A stretch of DNA of 64,000 nt from Clostridium lundense DSM 17049 (GCF_000619945.1 NZ_JHVC01000016.1:26479-90478); one strand, 5' to 3'. Counted from the first letter of the stretch, positions 16,728 through 27,391 are shown. The notes: generated from the letters alone by a model not told the origin. Numbers and translations are program-made.

Positions 16728-19700
16728 ATGCTTTACTACGGGATTTTGGCTATTTTTATTTTGAGTATACTAATTATATTTGTTATTTATAAATATATTC
16801 ATAACAAAAGTGAATATGAAGATGATTTTGAACTTATTTATGGAAACAATAAGGAAAATAATAGAGAAGAAATAGAACAATGCCCATACAACAATAAAAG
16901 TAAAAGCATTAAAGCAAAGATTAAGATTATGAAAAGTCTGGATAAAGGTTATAGAAATATTATAGAGAGTTATGATTACATAAATAATGAAGCAAAAAAT
17001 AAAAAAGAGATAGTTTCAGCAGGAGAATGGCTTTTGGACAATTTGTATTTGGTTCAAAAGGAATATAAAAATGTAAAGGGAACCATGAACAAAAGTTATT
17101 ATGATAATTTACCTATAATATGCAAAGGAGTAATGAAAGGGTATCCAAGAATATACTATATTGCAAAGAAAATAGTACATATAACTGATGGAAAAATAAA
17201 TAAAGAAAATATAGAGGAATTTATAGATGAATATCAAAAGCATACAATTCTTACGAGTGGAGAAATATGGGCTTTACCTAATATGCTGAAAATAGCTTTA
17301 ATACAAAATATAAGTAAGGTAACAGGCAGTATAGCATATGCTCAAAGGGAAAAAAACAAAGGGGAAAATTTAGGTGATAGATTAATACAATGTTCAGATA
17401 ATAGGAAAAATTTAGAAAAAATATTTGAAGAGAAATATAATTTTAATCCTTATTTTACTGAAAGGTTATTAAGAGTATTAAGGGATAGTGCAGTAGAAAA
17501 TGTAGAAATATACAAATGGATTGATGAAAATTTAGACATGAAGGAGACTAATACAAGAAGAATAACAATATTAGAACATCAAAAGCAGGCTATTTTTAGA
17601 ATGATTATGGGAAATAGTATAACAGGCATAAGAGAAATTTCTTCATTTAATTGGCAAGAGCCTTTTGAAAGGCTAAGTTGTTTAGAACAAGTATTAAGAA
17701 AAGATCCAGCTAATGTATATAGTAAAATGGATTTTGCATCAAGGGATCATTATAGACATGAAATAGAGAAATTAGCTAGGTATATGAAATTAGGAGAAAC
17801 CTTTGTAGCTAAAAAGGCTATAGAATGTGCTGAAGAATCACAGAATATAAAGGATAGACCATATCTTAAACATATAGGATATTATATTATTGATGATGGT
17901 ATAGATTGTTTGAAGAAGAAAATAGGTTTTAAAGATAAGTGGGCAAAAAACATTAAAAATGCAAATGACCATATAAAAGTAAATTGCTATATAAGAGTTA
18001 TAACTTTAGTTACTATAGCTATTTCCGCTATAATAGCGTACATAAATTTGTTTGACGATTATAACATAGCTTCAAGGCAATACATTATAGGATTTCTAAT
18101 CCTTTTTATACCTGTTAGTGAAATAATTATATCTATAACTAATTGGAGTATAAATCATCTAACAAAGCTTAGTTTTATACCAAAATTGGAGTTTAAGGAA
18201 GGCATACCAGAAGAATATAGTTCTTTAGTAGTAATTCCAACCTTATTGAATAATAAAAAAAGAGTAGAAGAACTCATAAAGGATTTGGAAGTGCATTATT
18301 TAGCTAATAATAGTGAAAATATTTATTATGCTATTTTAGGAGATTTTAAAGATAGTAAAAATCAATATGAAGATGAAGACGAAGAGATAGTACGATCTGG
18401 ATTAGATGGTATTAGAGAATTGAATGAAAAGTATAAAAGAGATGGGAAAGATATATTTTATTTTTTTAATAGATATAGACAATATAATGATAAAGAAGGT
18501 ATATGGTTAGGGTGGGAACGAAAAAGAGGAAAATTGGTAGAATTTAATAATTTGATAAGGGGAGATAAAACCACAAGCTATGATGTTATAAGTGGTAATA
18601 TAGAACCTTTGTATAAGACTAAATATGTTATTACATTAGATGCAGATACTAAGCTTCCAAGGGATAGTGCTAAAAAGCTAATAGGAGCTATGGCTCACGA
18701 ACTAAATAAACCTTATATAGATAAAGAAAGAAAAGTAGTAGTTAGAGGTCATGGCTTGATGCAGCCAAGAATAAGTGTTGCAATAAATAGTGCTAATAAA
18801 ACCCTGTTCTCTAAAATTTTTTCGGGTGAGGCAGGTATAGACCTGTATACTACAGCGGTATCAGATGTTTATCAGGATCTATTTGATGAGGGAATATTTA
18901 CAGGAAAAGGCATATATGATATAGATGCATTTAATTTTATGCTTAAAGATGAAATACCTGAGAATACGGTGCTAAGTCATGACTTATTGGAAGGATCTTA
19001 TGTAAGAGCGGCACTATTAACTGATGTAGAATTAATTGATGGATATCCTGCTTATTATAATGCTAGTTCAAAGAGATTACATAGATGGGTAAGAGGGGAT
19101 TGGCAACTACTTCATTGGATTACTAAAAAGAATTCATTAAATAAGTTATCTAAATGGAAAATGATAGATAATTTGAGAAGAAGTTTAATTGCACCTTCTA
19201 TTATAGTGCTAATTATTGTATCTTTAATGTTGTTTTCATCACCAGATAAATGGCTTGTAGTAGCTTTTATAGCATTATTAGCACCTATGTTATTTAGTGT
19301 TTCGGAATCTGTTATAACTCCCATAAAAGGCATAAGTTTATCTGGAAAGGTTTATAGCTGGCAAATAGGAGTAGAACAGTTTTTTTTAATTTTTGCTTTT
19401 TTGCCATATCAAGCTTATTTAATGTTAGATGCTATATTTAGAACTTTGTATAGGGTTTATATAAGTAAAAAGCATCTTTTAGAATGGCAAACTGCTGCCG
19501 ATGTAGAAGCTAAATCTGGCAAGAAGTTAAAAAATTATATTCAATCTATGTGGATTGGAAGTGCTATTTCCCTGGTTATGGGACTTTTAGCATTTTATAG
19601 ATCAACTAGTATAGGATTTATAATGTTACCTTCATGCATAGTATGGTTTTTAAGCCCTTACATAGCATATTTCATAAGTAAAGAGAGAGGAGAGAATATT

Positions 19701-22700
19701 GAGATCCTAAGTGAAGAGGAAATAAGTCTACTTAGAAGAATTAGTAGGAAGACATGGGCTTATTTCGAGGATTTCAATAATGAAGAAAATAATTGGTTAG
19801 CTCCAGATAACTATCAAGTATATCCGGAAAATGGAGTAGCTTATAGAACTTCTCCAACGAATATAGGTATGGGGCTTACTTCTAATATTTGTGCTTTCGA
19901 TTTGGGTTATATAGATTTATGGGAATGTGTAGATAGGATAAATAAAACATTAAATACAATGGAGGAATTAGAAAAGTATAATGGACATTTTTATAATTGG
20001 TATAACACTAAAAGTAAAGAGCCTCTTTATCCTAAATATGTATCTACAGTAGATAGTGGAAATCTGTTAGGTTATTTGTGGCTAATACATGAGTTTATGG
20101 AAGAGTTTCAAGAAAGTCCAGTTGTAAATATGAATATAAATGAGGGACTAATAGATTTATTAAGGTTATGTAATGAGGAGTTGGAAAGTACAGGTGGCAT
20201 TAATTATGATATCAATATTAAAGAATTGAAAGATTGGGATGGAAATATAAAGAATTTAATAAAAATTTTAAGGGACATAAGAAAGTCTACAGAGGTTATT
20301 AATAAAAGTGTAGAAAAAGAAAAGTTATACTGGCATAGGAAGTTAATAAGTACATTAGATAAATGGTTAAATAATATTTATAATGAATTTCCTTGGGTTA
20401 ATTTATTGGATAATAAAGATGTGGTATTAGGTATAAAATATAATAACGAAGTTAATTTAATAAATAAGCTAGAGTGTATACCAACAGATGAAAGTATAAA
20501 AGATTTAATTAATACACTTACAGATATAGAAAATAAGTTAGGAAATATAGATATAAATAAGGACGAAAAATTAAAAAAGTTATACTCAGCCATAGTTAAT
20601 GGGAAACAACAAATAAACAAGGTTTATAAGGTCATAGAGAAAATTAAGTTCCGTATAGATGAAATTAGTAACAAAATGGATTTTAAAATGCTTTTCCATG
20701 AACCTAAGCATTTATTTTCTATAGGCTATGATGTAGAAAGGAGAAGAATAGATAATTGCTATTATGATTTATTAGCATCTGAAGCTAGGCAGGCAAGTTT
20801 TGTAGCTGTAGCTAAAGGAGATATAGAACAATCTCATTGGTTTAGTCTAGGAAGATACTTAACTTCGATTAATAGAAATAAGGGATTAGTTTCATGGAGC
20901 GGAACTATGTTTGAGTATTTGATGCCATTGCTTATAATGAAGAAATATCCTAATACGCTATTAAGCTTAACATATGATTTTGTTGTTGAAAGTCAGAAAT
21001 TTTATGGGAGGGCAAAAAAGGTACCTTGGGGAATATCTGAATCGGCTTTTTATGCTTTTGATGTAAATTTAAATTATCAATATAAGGCGTTTGGTGTACC
21101 TGGAGTGGGATTAAAAAGAGGGCTATCAAATGAATTAGTAGTATCTCCATATTCCACTATAATGGCATTACAAGTAAAAAAGAAGGATTCTATCCAAAAT
21201 ATTAGAGCTATGATTGAAAAAGGTTTTGAAGGAAGATATGGTTTATATGAAGCAATAGATTATACTAAGGAAAGGTTACCTAAAGGTAAAGATTTTGTCT
21301 TAATAAAATCTTTTATGGTACATCATGAAGGTATGAGTCTTATGTCTTTGGATAATGTGTTAAACAACAATATATTACAAGAAAGGTTTCATAGAGATGC
21401 AAGAGTAAAGGCGACAGAATTGTTACTTCAGGAAAAGGTACCAAACTTAGTAGTATATGATAGAGAAGAAGATTTTAATGAAAAGATATTTGTAAATGAC
21501 AAGAATATAAGTATGGTAAGAAAGTTCCATACTGGAAAAACAACTTATCCAGAAACTCATCTATTATCTAATGGAAGCTACTCTATTATGCTTACCAATA
21601 GTGGTAGTGGATACAGCAAAAAAGATAATATGATGATATACAGATGGAAGGAAGATGTAACTAATGATAATACGGGAGCTTTCTTTTATATTAAAAATTT
21701 AAATTCTAATGAGTATTGGAGTAATACTTATCAACCTTGTAAATATGAAGGAGATAAGTATGAAGTGAACTTTTCTGTTGATAAGGCAGAATTTAGAAGA
21801 GTAGATGGAAATATAAAAACTATTACAGAAATAGCTGTTTCAAATGAGGACGATGGGGAAGTAAGAAAAATTATATTGACTAATAATAGTGATAGTATCC
21901 GAGAAATAGAAATAACTAGCTACTGTGAAGTTACGTTAACAGGTTATAGTTCAGACTTGGTTCATCCAGCTTTTAGTAATCTATTTATAAAAACAGAGTA
22001 TGTGGAAGATCCTCTATGTTTATTAGCATATAGGAGAAAGAGACAGAAAGAGGGAAAAGAGCCTTGGGTTATGCAAACTGTTATAGGAGACGAGAAAGTC
22101 ATTGGTAAAATTCAATATGAAACTAGTAGAGCAAATTTTATAGGGAGAAACAGAGATCTTAATAAGCCGGAGATTATGGAAAAGGATTCTCCTTTAACTA
22201 ATACTGAAGGGGCAGTACTAGATCCCATATTAAGTATTAGAATAAGGGTGAAAATGCCACCAAAGGAAACTTGTAAGATAGCATATATTACAGCAGTAGG
22301 AGAAAGTAAAGAAGATGTTATAAGACTTGCAAGAAAATATAGAGATTGGAACAATGTCAATAGAGTATTTGAACTTGCATGGACACAAAGTCAAGTTGAA
22401 ACTAGATATTTAGGTATTAATTCATCCATTTGCAACTTATATCAAAGTATGGCTTCTAAGGTTATATTTTTAAATGATACTTTTAAAGAAAGAGAAGAAT
22501 ATATTAAAAATATAAATAAAGATCAATCAGCGTTATGGCCTTATGGCATATCTGGAGATTTGCCTATTGTTATAGTATTACTTAGAAAAGAGGAAGATAT
22601 AGAAATAGCCAGACAAATGTTAAAGGCACATGAATATTGGAGTTTAAAAGGACTAAAAGTAGATTTAATAATGATAAATCTAGAAAATACTTCTTATATT

Positions 22701-25364
22701 CAAGCGTTACAGGAGGCTATTAGAGATTTAATTTTATCAAGTCATGCTAGAGATAAGGAAAATAGAGCAGGTGGGGTCTTCTGTTATAATAAATCTACTA
22801 TGACAGAAGAAGATATTAAATTTATTATTTCTATAGGGAGATTAATTATAGATCCTGAAAAGGGGAGTATTAATGCTCAACTAAGAAGAAAGGAAAGTTT
22901 GGAATATAATGAGGATGCTTTAAATTGTTCAAAGTTAGAGTTTAAAGAAAAAAATATTAAGTTAGATATACCAAAACTTAATTACTTTAATAGCTTGGGT
23001 GGATTTAATGATGAGGGAGATAAATATATAATTATATTGGATAATTATAAGAATACACCTGCACCATGGATTAATGTTATATCTAATGGAAACTTTGGAT
23101 TTCACATTTCAGAAAATGGAGTATCCTATACTTGGTACAAAAATAGTAGAGAAAATAAAGTAACTACTTGGTCTAATGATCCTATTAAAGATAGTGAAGC
23201 AGAAGAATTATATATAAGAGATGAAGTAAGTGGAGAAATTTGGAGCATATCACCTAAACCAATTAGGGATGGGGGGAAATATATAATAGAGCACAGCTAT
23301 GGATATTCTAATTTTAAACATAAAGCTTATGGAATAATGGGGGAACTAACTGTATTTGCAGCGATTGAAGATAGTGTAAAAATATGTATTGTAAAATTAA
23401 CAAATAATACAGATATAGAAAGAAAACTATCACTTACTTATTATGCACAGCTTGTATTAGGTGTTGTGCCTCAGCAAACAGCTCAATATATCTCAACTTA
23501 TGTAGACAAGGAAAAGGAGTATATGTATGCACAAAATCCTTATAGCAGTAGTTTCGGAAATTTAGTAGCATATTTAAAGGTGGCTGGAGGAGAGGATATA
23601 TCTTTTACAGGAAATAGAGGGGACTTTATTGGTAAAGAGGGATTTATTGAAAATCCTCAGGCACTTAAGAAAGTAAGACTTTCAGGTTCTGTTGGAGCTG
23701 GTCTAGATCCATGTATGGCTATAAATAGTAAAGTAATATTAAAACCTGATGAAGAAAAGTATATAGTAGTACTTTTAGGAGAAGATGAAAATATTAATAG
23801 AATCCATAGTGTTATTGAAAGATATAGTGATATAGAAAAAGTACTAAGAGAATTAGAACAGGTTAAAGACTATTGGAGAGATAAGTTAGGAAAGATACAA
23901 ATAGAAACACCAGATAAGACTATGGATATAATAGTAAATGGGTGGTTAATGTATCAAGTTATAGCTTGTAGATATTGGGCAAGAACAGCATTTTATCAAT
24001 CTGGAGGTGCTTATGGTTTTAGAGATCAGCTGCAGGATTCTTTAGCTATATCATACATAGAACCACAATATACAAGAAATCAAATATTATATAGTGCCTC
24101 AAGGCAGTTTGTGGAAGGGGATGTACAACATTGGTGGCATCCTGTAGTAGATAGTGGAATAAGAACAAGATTTTCTGATGATCTTCTTTGGCTTCCATAT
24201 GTTACTACACAGTATATTAATAATACAGGAGATTATAGTATATTAGATGATGTGGTTCCATATTTAGAAGATGAACCTCTTAAAGAAGGAGAAGACGAGA
24301 GATATAATATAGCTAGGAAATCTGATAAAGCTGGTAGCATATATGAACACTGTATAAAAGCTATAGATAGATCTCTTAAATTTGGAGAGCATAATATTCC
24401 TCTTATGGGATCTGGAGATTGGAATGATGGAATGAGCACTGTAGGCAATGAAGGTAAAGGAGAAAGCGTGTGGGTTGGATGGTTCTTGTATACCATATTA
24501 AAAGATTTTATAAATATATGCAATTTTAAAAAAGATAAAGATAAAGAAGAAAAATACAATGAAATGTTGAAATTCATTATAGAAAATATTGAAAGAAATG
24601 CTTGGGATGGGAATTGGTATAGAAGAGCATATTTTGATGATGGAACTCCATTAGGTTCTTCGGAAAATGATGAAGCACAAATAGACTCTTTATCTCAATC
24701 TTGGGCGGTAATATCAGGAGGAGGAAGAGAAAGCAGGGCAAAAGAAGCAATGATGTCTGTAGAAAGATATCTTGTAAAATATGATAAGGGATTAGTTAAG
24801 CTATTGACTCCAGCCTTTGATAAATCTTCCTTAGAGCCGGGATATATAAAAGGATATGTGCCGGGCGTTAGAGAAAATGGGGGCCAATATACTCATGCTA
24901 CTGTATGGTATATATTAGCTTTAACTATGCTAGGGTTTAATGATAAGGCATGGAATATATTTAATATGATTAATCCTATAAATCATACTGGTTCGTATTT
25001 AGACTGCCAAAGATTTAAGGTAGAACCATATGTAATTACAGCAGATGTTTATGCTGTTGAACCACATGTAGGAAGGGGAGGATGGAGCTGGTATACAGGT
25101 GCAGCGGGCTGGATGTACACTACAGCTATTACTGGTATATTAGGATTTAAACTAGTTAAAGACAAAGGATTTACTATTAGACCTAATATACCAAAGTCTT
25201 GGGATGGATTTAAAATGACTTATAGAAGAGAGAAATGCGTATACAATGTTAATGTAAGTAGAGGTAACGAAGAGTGTATAAAGTTAAATGGAGATATATT
25301 AAAAGATGATATAGTACCATTTTTAAGTGACGGAGATCATCAGGTTGAAGTTGTTATTAAATAG
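16728..25364 (+). CDS. Cyclic beta-1,2-glucan synthase-like giant protein (GT84-GH94)
   Basis: A 2,878-residue membrane enzyme resembling cyclic beta-1,2-glucan synthases (NdvB/ChvB). One span lies at residues 3-22 and two near 421-475. A GT84-like glycosyltransferase domain has DADTKLPRD near 640, HDLLEGSYVR near 750 and RLHRWVRGDWQ near 783. About five spans follow between 820 and 985. A glycoamylase-like domain (about 1000-1560) contains KTWAYFEDF and MVHHEGMSLMSLDN. Two beta-sandwich regions and a GH94 phosphorylase-type barrel close the protein, with GSGDWNDGMS near 2561-2570 holding the expected catalytic Asp. Family knowledge: the N-terminal part elongates protein-linked beta-1,2-glucan from UDP-glucose and the GH94 part trims it. 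No exporter gene or operon partner is adjacent, and the product in Clostridium is uncertain. Confidence 0.88.
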   Translation: MLYYGILAIFILSILIIFVIYKYIHNKSEYEDDFELIYGNNKENNREEIEQCPYNNKSKSIKAKIKIMKSLDKGYRNIIESYDYINNEAKNKKEIVSAGEWLLDNLYLVQKEYKNVKGTMNKSYYDNLPIICKGVMKGYPRIYYIAKKIVHITDGKINKENIEEFIDEYQKHTILTSGEIWALPNMLKIALIQNISKVTGSIAYAQREKNKGENLGDRLIQCSDNRKNLEKIFEEKYNFNPYFTERLLRVLRDSAVENVEIYKWIDENLDMKETNTRRITILEHQKQAIFRMIMGNSITGIREISSFNWQEPFERLSCLEQVLRKDPANVYSKMDFASRDHYRHEIEKLARYMKLGETFVAKKAIECAEESQNIKDRPYLKHIGYYIIDDGIDCLKKKIGFKDKWAKNIKNANDHIKVNCYIRVITLVTIAISAIIAYINLFDDYNIASRQYIIGFLILFIPVSEIIISITNWSINHLTKLSFIPKLEFKEGIPEEYSSLVVIPTLLNNKKRVEELIKDLEVHYLANNSENIYYAILGDFKDSKNQYEDEDEEIVRSGLDGIRELNEKYKRDGKDIFYFFNRYRQYNDKEGIWLGWERKRGKLVEFNNLIRGDKTTSYDVISGNIEPLYKTKYVITLDADTKLPRDSAKKLIGAMAHELNKPYIDKERKVVVRGHGLMQPRISVAINSANKTLFSKIFSGEAGIDLYTTAVSDVYQDLFDEGIFTGKGIYDIDAFNFMLKDEIPENTVLSHDLLEGSYVRAALLTDVELIDGYPAYYNASSKRLHRWVRGDWQLLHWITKKNSLNKLSKWKMIDNLRRSLIAPSIIVLIIVSLMLFSSPDKWLVVAFIALLAPMLFSVSESVITPIKGISLSGKVYSWQIGVEQFFLIFAFLPYQAYLMLDAIFRTLYRVYISKKHLLEWQTAADVEAKSGKKLKNYIQSMWIGSAISLVMGLLAFYRSTSIGFIMLPSCIVWFLSPYIAYFISKERGENIEILSEEEISLLRRISRKTWAYFEDFNNEENNWLAPDNYQVYPENGVAYRTSPTNIGMGLTSNICAFDLGYIDLWECVDRINKTLNTMEELEKYNGHFYNWYNTKSKEPLYPKYVSTVDSGNLLGYLWLIHEFMEEFQESPVVNMNINEGLIDLLRLCNEELESTGGINYDINIKELKDWDGNIKNLIKILRDIRKSTEVINKSVEKEKLYWHRKLISTLDKWLNNIYNEFPWVNLLDNKDVVLGIKYNNEVNLINKLECIPTDESIKDLINTLTDIENKLGNIDINKDEKLKKLYSAIVNGKQQINKVYKVIEKIKFRIDEISNKMDFKMLFHEPKHLFSIGYDVERRRIDNCYYDLLASEARQASFVAVAKGDIEQSHWFSLGRYLTSINRNKGLVSWSGTMFEYLMPLLIMKKYPNTLLSLTYDFVVESQKFYGRAKKVPWGISESAFYAFDVNLNYQYKAFGVPGVGLKRGLSNELVVSPYSTIMALQVKKKDSIQNIRAMIEKGFEGRYGLYEAIDYTKERLPKGKDFVLIKSFMVHHEGMSLMSLDNVLNNNILQERFHRDARVKATELLLQEKVPNLVVYDREEDFNEKIFVNDKNISMVRKFHTGKTTYPETHLLSNGSYSIMLTNSGSGYSKKDNMMIYRWKEDVTNDNTGAFFYIKNLNSNEYWSNTYQPCKYEGDKYEVNFSVDKAEFRRVDGNIKTITEIAVSNEDDGEVRKIILTNNSDSIREIEITSYCEVTLTGYSSDLVHPAFSNLFIKTEYVEDPLCLLAYRRKRQKEGKEPWVMQTVIGDEKVIGKIQYETSRANFIGRNRDLNKPEIMEKDSPLTNTEGAVLDPILSIRIRVKMPPKETCKIAYITAVGESKEDVIRLARKYRDWNNVNRVFELAWTQSQVETRYLGINSSICNLYQSMASKVIFLNDTFKEREEYIKNINKDQSALWPYGISGDLPIVIVLLRKEEDIEIARQMLKAHEYWSLKGLKVDLIMINLENTSYIQALQEAIRDLILSSHARDKENRAGGVFCYNKSTMTEEDIKFIISIGRLIIDPEKGSINAQLRRKESLEYNEDALNCSKLEFKEKNIKLDIPKLNYFNSLGGFNDEGDKYIIILDNYKNTPAPWINVISNGNFGFHISENGVSYTWYKNSRENKVTTWSNDPIKDSEAEELYIRDEVSGEIWSISPKPIRDGGKYIIEHSYGYSNFKHKAYGIMGELTVFAAIEDSVKICIVKLTNNTDIERKLSLTYYAQLVLGVVPQQTAQYISTYVDKEKEYMYAQNPYSSSFGNLVAYLKVAGGEDISFTGNRGDFIGKEGFIENPQALKKVRLSGSVGAGLDPCMAINSKVILKPDEEKYIVVLLGEDENINRIHSVIERYSDIEKVLRELEQVKDYWRDKLGKIQIETPDKTMDIIVNGWLMYQVIACRYWARTAFYQSGGAYGFRDQLQDSLAISYIEPQYTRNQILYSASRQFVEGDVQHWWHPVVDSGIRTRFSDDLLWLPYVTTQYINNTGDYSILDDVVPYLEDEPLKEGEDERYNIARKSDKAGSIYEHCIKAIDRSLKFGEHNIPLMGSGDWNDGMSTVGNEGKGESVWVGWFLYTILKDFINICNFKKDKDKEEKYNEMLKFIIENIERNAWDGNWYRRAYFDDGTPLGSSENDEAQIDSLSQSWAVISGGGRESRAKEAMMSVERYLVKYDKGLVKLLTPAFDKSSLEPGYIKGYVPGVRENGGQYTHATVWYILALTMLGFNDKAWNIFNMINPINHTGSYLDCQRFKVEPYVITADVYAVEPHVGRGGWSWYTGAAGWMYTTAITGILGFKLVKDKGFTIRPNIPKSWDGFKMTYRREKCVYNVNVSRGNEECIKLNGDILKDDIVPFLSDGDHQVEVVIK

Positions 25365-25368
25365 TCCA

Positions 25369-25420
25369 TTAATAAAAGGAATCTCCTGTATTTTAGAAAT
25401 ACAGGAGATTCCTTTTATTA
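25369..25420. terminator. Long bidirectional terminator
   Basis: A stem of about 20 perfect base pairs (25370-25390 with 25401-25420, around ATCTCCTGT / ACAGGAGAT), extended inside by ATTT/AAAT. It ends the giant glucan-synthase gene and overlaps the stop of the convergent small gene. Confidence 0.93.
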
Positions 25421-25612
25421 GAATAAATCATGTTCGTCCATATCTTTAGATGTATTGTCAAACTCCCAAGTAGCTATATTGTTGGATACTATTGGATCTC
25501 TTACATTGTCAGGTAATTTAGTATAATCTTTTTTGCCTTTGGAATAAGATTTTACTATCTTTTGATTAGCTTCTAAATAATCTCTCTCATTTGGACCATA
25601 TGTTTTTGCCAA
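25418..25612 (-). CDS. Small hypothetical protein, 64 residues
   Basis: A small soluble, charged protein beginning (M)AKTYGPNERDYLEANQ and ending in an acidic tail KDMDEHDLF. I do not recognise the family. The start is taken as TTG at 25612, because AAGGAG on the minus strand lies seven bases before it; the GTG at 25621 overlaps that site. It is convergent to the giant glucan-synthase gene and shares its terminator. Lys-rich middle and Asp-rich end, with no Cys and no membrane span, say nothing about its role. The clear ribosome-binding site and terminator support that it is real. Confidence 0.65.
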   Translation of the reverse strand: MAKTYGPNERDYLEANQKIVKSYSKGKKDYTKLPDNVRDPIVSNNIATWEFDNTSKDMDEHDLF

Positions 25613-25791
25613 ATAGATCACTCCTTACATAATTATAAATACTTTTATGTTTAGTATTTGATATTAGACAAATACTATTCTTATAGAGTAAAAAAATAAA
25701 TAATAAGAGAAGTAATTTTAAAATTAGATAAAGAATTAATTATTGCCAGAAAACATTGTGGCTTATATGGATTATGGAATAAGTAACACTA

Positions 25792-25820
25792 TTGACAAAA
25801 AATTTCATATATAATATGAT
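25792..25820 (+). promoter_or_regulatory. Promoter of the trpS T-box leader
   Basis: TTGACA (25792-25797), a 17-base spacer and TATGAT (25815-25820): a near-consensus sigma-A promoter directly before the T-box RNA. Confidence 0.82.
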
Positions 25821-25829
25821 ATTAAGAAA

Positions 25830-26099
25830 GAAAATTATATTCAATGAAGGGAAGCAAGTAAGCTTAAAGACAGATTCACAGAGAGTTGTAGAGGGTGAGA
25901 ATACAACAATAATGATTAAGCTGAATGGGTCCTAGAGAATCTAGATGAAAGTAAAGTAGTTTTAGACGTAATTCTCACGTTATAGAGAAAGGATATGTTA
26001 GATATATCCATTTTAAAAGAAGAAGTGTAAAATAAGCTTCTTGAATTTAGGTGGCACCGCGTCAGTTCGCCCTATGGTTTTTTACTATAGGGCTTTTTT
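25830..26099 (+). ncRNA. T-box riboswitch, tryptophan specifier
   Basis: The T-box sequence AGGTGGCACCGCG is at 26049-26061. Upstream is a stem I region with AGAGAG and GGGTGAGA elements and a specifier loop GAATGGGTCC; TGG at 25926-25928 is the tryptophan codon. The terminator GCCCTAT...ATAGGGC plus six T lies at 26069-26099. Uncharged tRNA-Trp should stabilise the antiterminator and allow transcription of trpS. The tRNA-Trp gene itself is in this window at 42599. Confidence 0.95.
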
Positions 26100-26135
26100 A
26101 TTTATATATAGGAAATTTAAAGATATCTAAGAATA

Positions 26136-26234
26136 AAATTTTTCAGATTACAGATAGCAGATTACAGATAATGATAAATTTTCTACATTATCTGTAATCT
26201 ATACTTTGTCAACTGTGCTCTGAAAAAAGTATAG
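26136..26234. repeat. Heptamer-arm repeat element, short copy 3
   Basis: Short form of about 98 bases. The left arm has CAG plus ATTACAG ATAGCAG ATTACAG; the right arm (26191-26222) has CTGTAAT CTATACT TTGTCAA CTGTGCT CTG. The inner core is missing. It sits between the T-box terminator and the trpS ribosome-binding site, so it is part of the read-through trpS mRNA leader. Confidence 0.8.
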
Positions 26235-26247
26235 GGAGGTAATGAAA

Positions 26248-27252
26248 ATGGAAGAAAATAAGAAGGTAATATTTAGTGGTATACAACCTTCAGGTAATTT
26301 AACTATAGGGAATTATTTTGGAGCAATAAAAAGCTGGGTTAAATTACAGGATGAGTATGATTGCTATTATTGTGTAGTAGACTTACATGCTATAACTGTA
26401 AAACAAGAGCCAAAAGAATTAAGAAGAAGAACTTTAGAAGTATTAGCTACGTATATCGCATGTGGAGTAGATCCGGATAAAAATACATTGTTTATTCAAT
26501 CTCATGTGCCAGCACATAGTGAAGCAGCATGGCTTTTAAACTGCTATACCCATATTGGAGAGTTAAATAGAATGACTCAATTTAAGGATAAGTCTCAAAG
26601 GTATGGTGAATCTGTAAGTGTTGGTCTTTTAGATTATCCTGTTTTAATGGCAGCAGATATATTATTATATAATGCAGATTTAGTTCCAGTAGGAATTGAC
26701 CAAAAACAACATTTAGAGTTATCTAGAGATATTGCTATTAGATTTAATAACACATATAGTCCAACTTTTAAAGTGCCTGATGGATACATGCCAAAGGCTG
26801 GAGCGAAAATAATGGATTTACAGAACCCAACTAAGAAAATGTCTAAGTCTTCAGATAACCCAAATAGCTATGTATTAATAATGGATCCACCAGATGTAAT
26901 TAGAAAGAAATTAAGTAGAGCCGTTACAGATAGTATTGGTATAGTAAAATATACTGATGATCAACCAGGAATAAAAAATTTAATAAATATTTTGAGCACT
27001 GCTACAGGAAAAACTGCTGAAGAAATAGAAAGAGAATATGATGGCATAGGATATGCTAAATTTAAGAGTGATGTAGCAGAAGCAATAATAAGTGAAATTG
27101 AACCAGTACAGAAAAAAGTAAAAGAGTTATTGGAAAATAAAGATTACTTAGAATCCATATATAAAAATGGAGCAGATAAGGCTAATTATATAGCTGGAAA
27201 AATGCTTTCAAAAATGCAAAGAAAAATAGGATTTGTTCCAAGAGCTAGATAG
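26248..27252 (+). CDS. trpS: Tryptophanyl-tRNA synthetase
   Basis: A 334-residue class I synthetase that charges tRNA-Trp. The ATP-site motif is PSGNLTIGNY at residues 13-22 (TIGN in the HIGH position, normal for this enzyme), and the second motif is KKMSKSSDNP near residues 191-200. GIDQKQHLELSRDIA and the C-terminal helical domain are also typical. The ATG at 26248 is chosen because GGAGG (26235-26239) lies eight bases upstream; another ATG at 26242 is only two bases from it. A tryptophan T-box controls it, and a repeat element lies in the leader. A terminator follows immediately. Confidence 0.97.
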   Translation: MEENKKVIFSGIQPSGNLTIGNYFGAIKSWVKLQDEYDCYYCVVDLHAITVKQEPKELRRRTLEVLATYIACGVDPDKNTLFIQSHVPAHSEAAWLLNCYTHIGELNRMTQFKDKSQRYGESVSVGLLDYPVLMAADILLYNADLVPVGIDQKQHLELSRDIAIRFNNTYSPTFKVPDGYMPKAGAKIMDLQNPTKKMSKSSDNPNSYVLIMDPPDVIRKKLSRAVTDSIGIVKYTDDQPGIKNLINILSTATGKTAEEIEREYDGIGYAKFKSDVAEAIISEIEPVQKKVKELLENKDYLESIYKNGADKANYIAGKMLSKMQRKIGFVPRAR

Positions 27253-27258
27253 CATAAG

Positions 27259-27292
27259 GCAGTTTAGTTATTTAACTAAACTGCTTATTTTT
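27259..27292 (+). terminator. trpS terminator
   Basis: GCAGTTTAGTTA pairs with TAACTAAACTGC around two T, followed by TTATTTTTT. Twelve perfect base pairs. Confidence 0.93.
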
Positions 27293-27391
27293 TACCTTTT
27301 AGGGCATTATAAATAGGGAAAACTTAGCATAATGATAAAATAAAATTTAACTTTAAATTTTTCTTAATATAATATTGAATGAGTTATCTAT

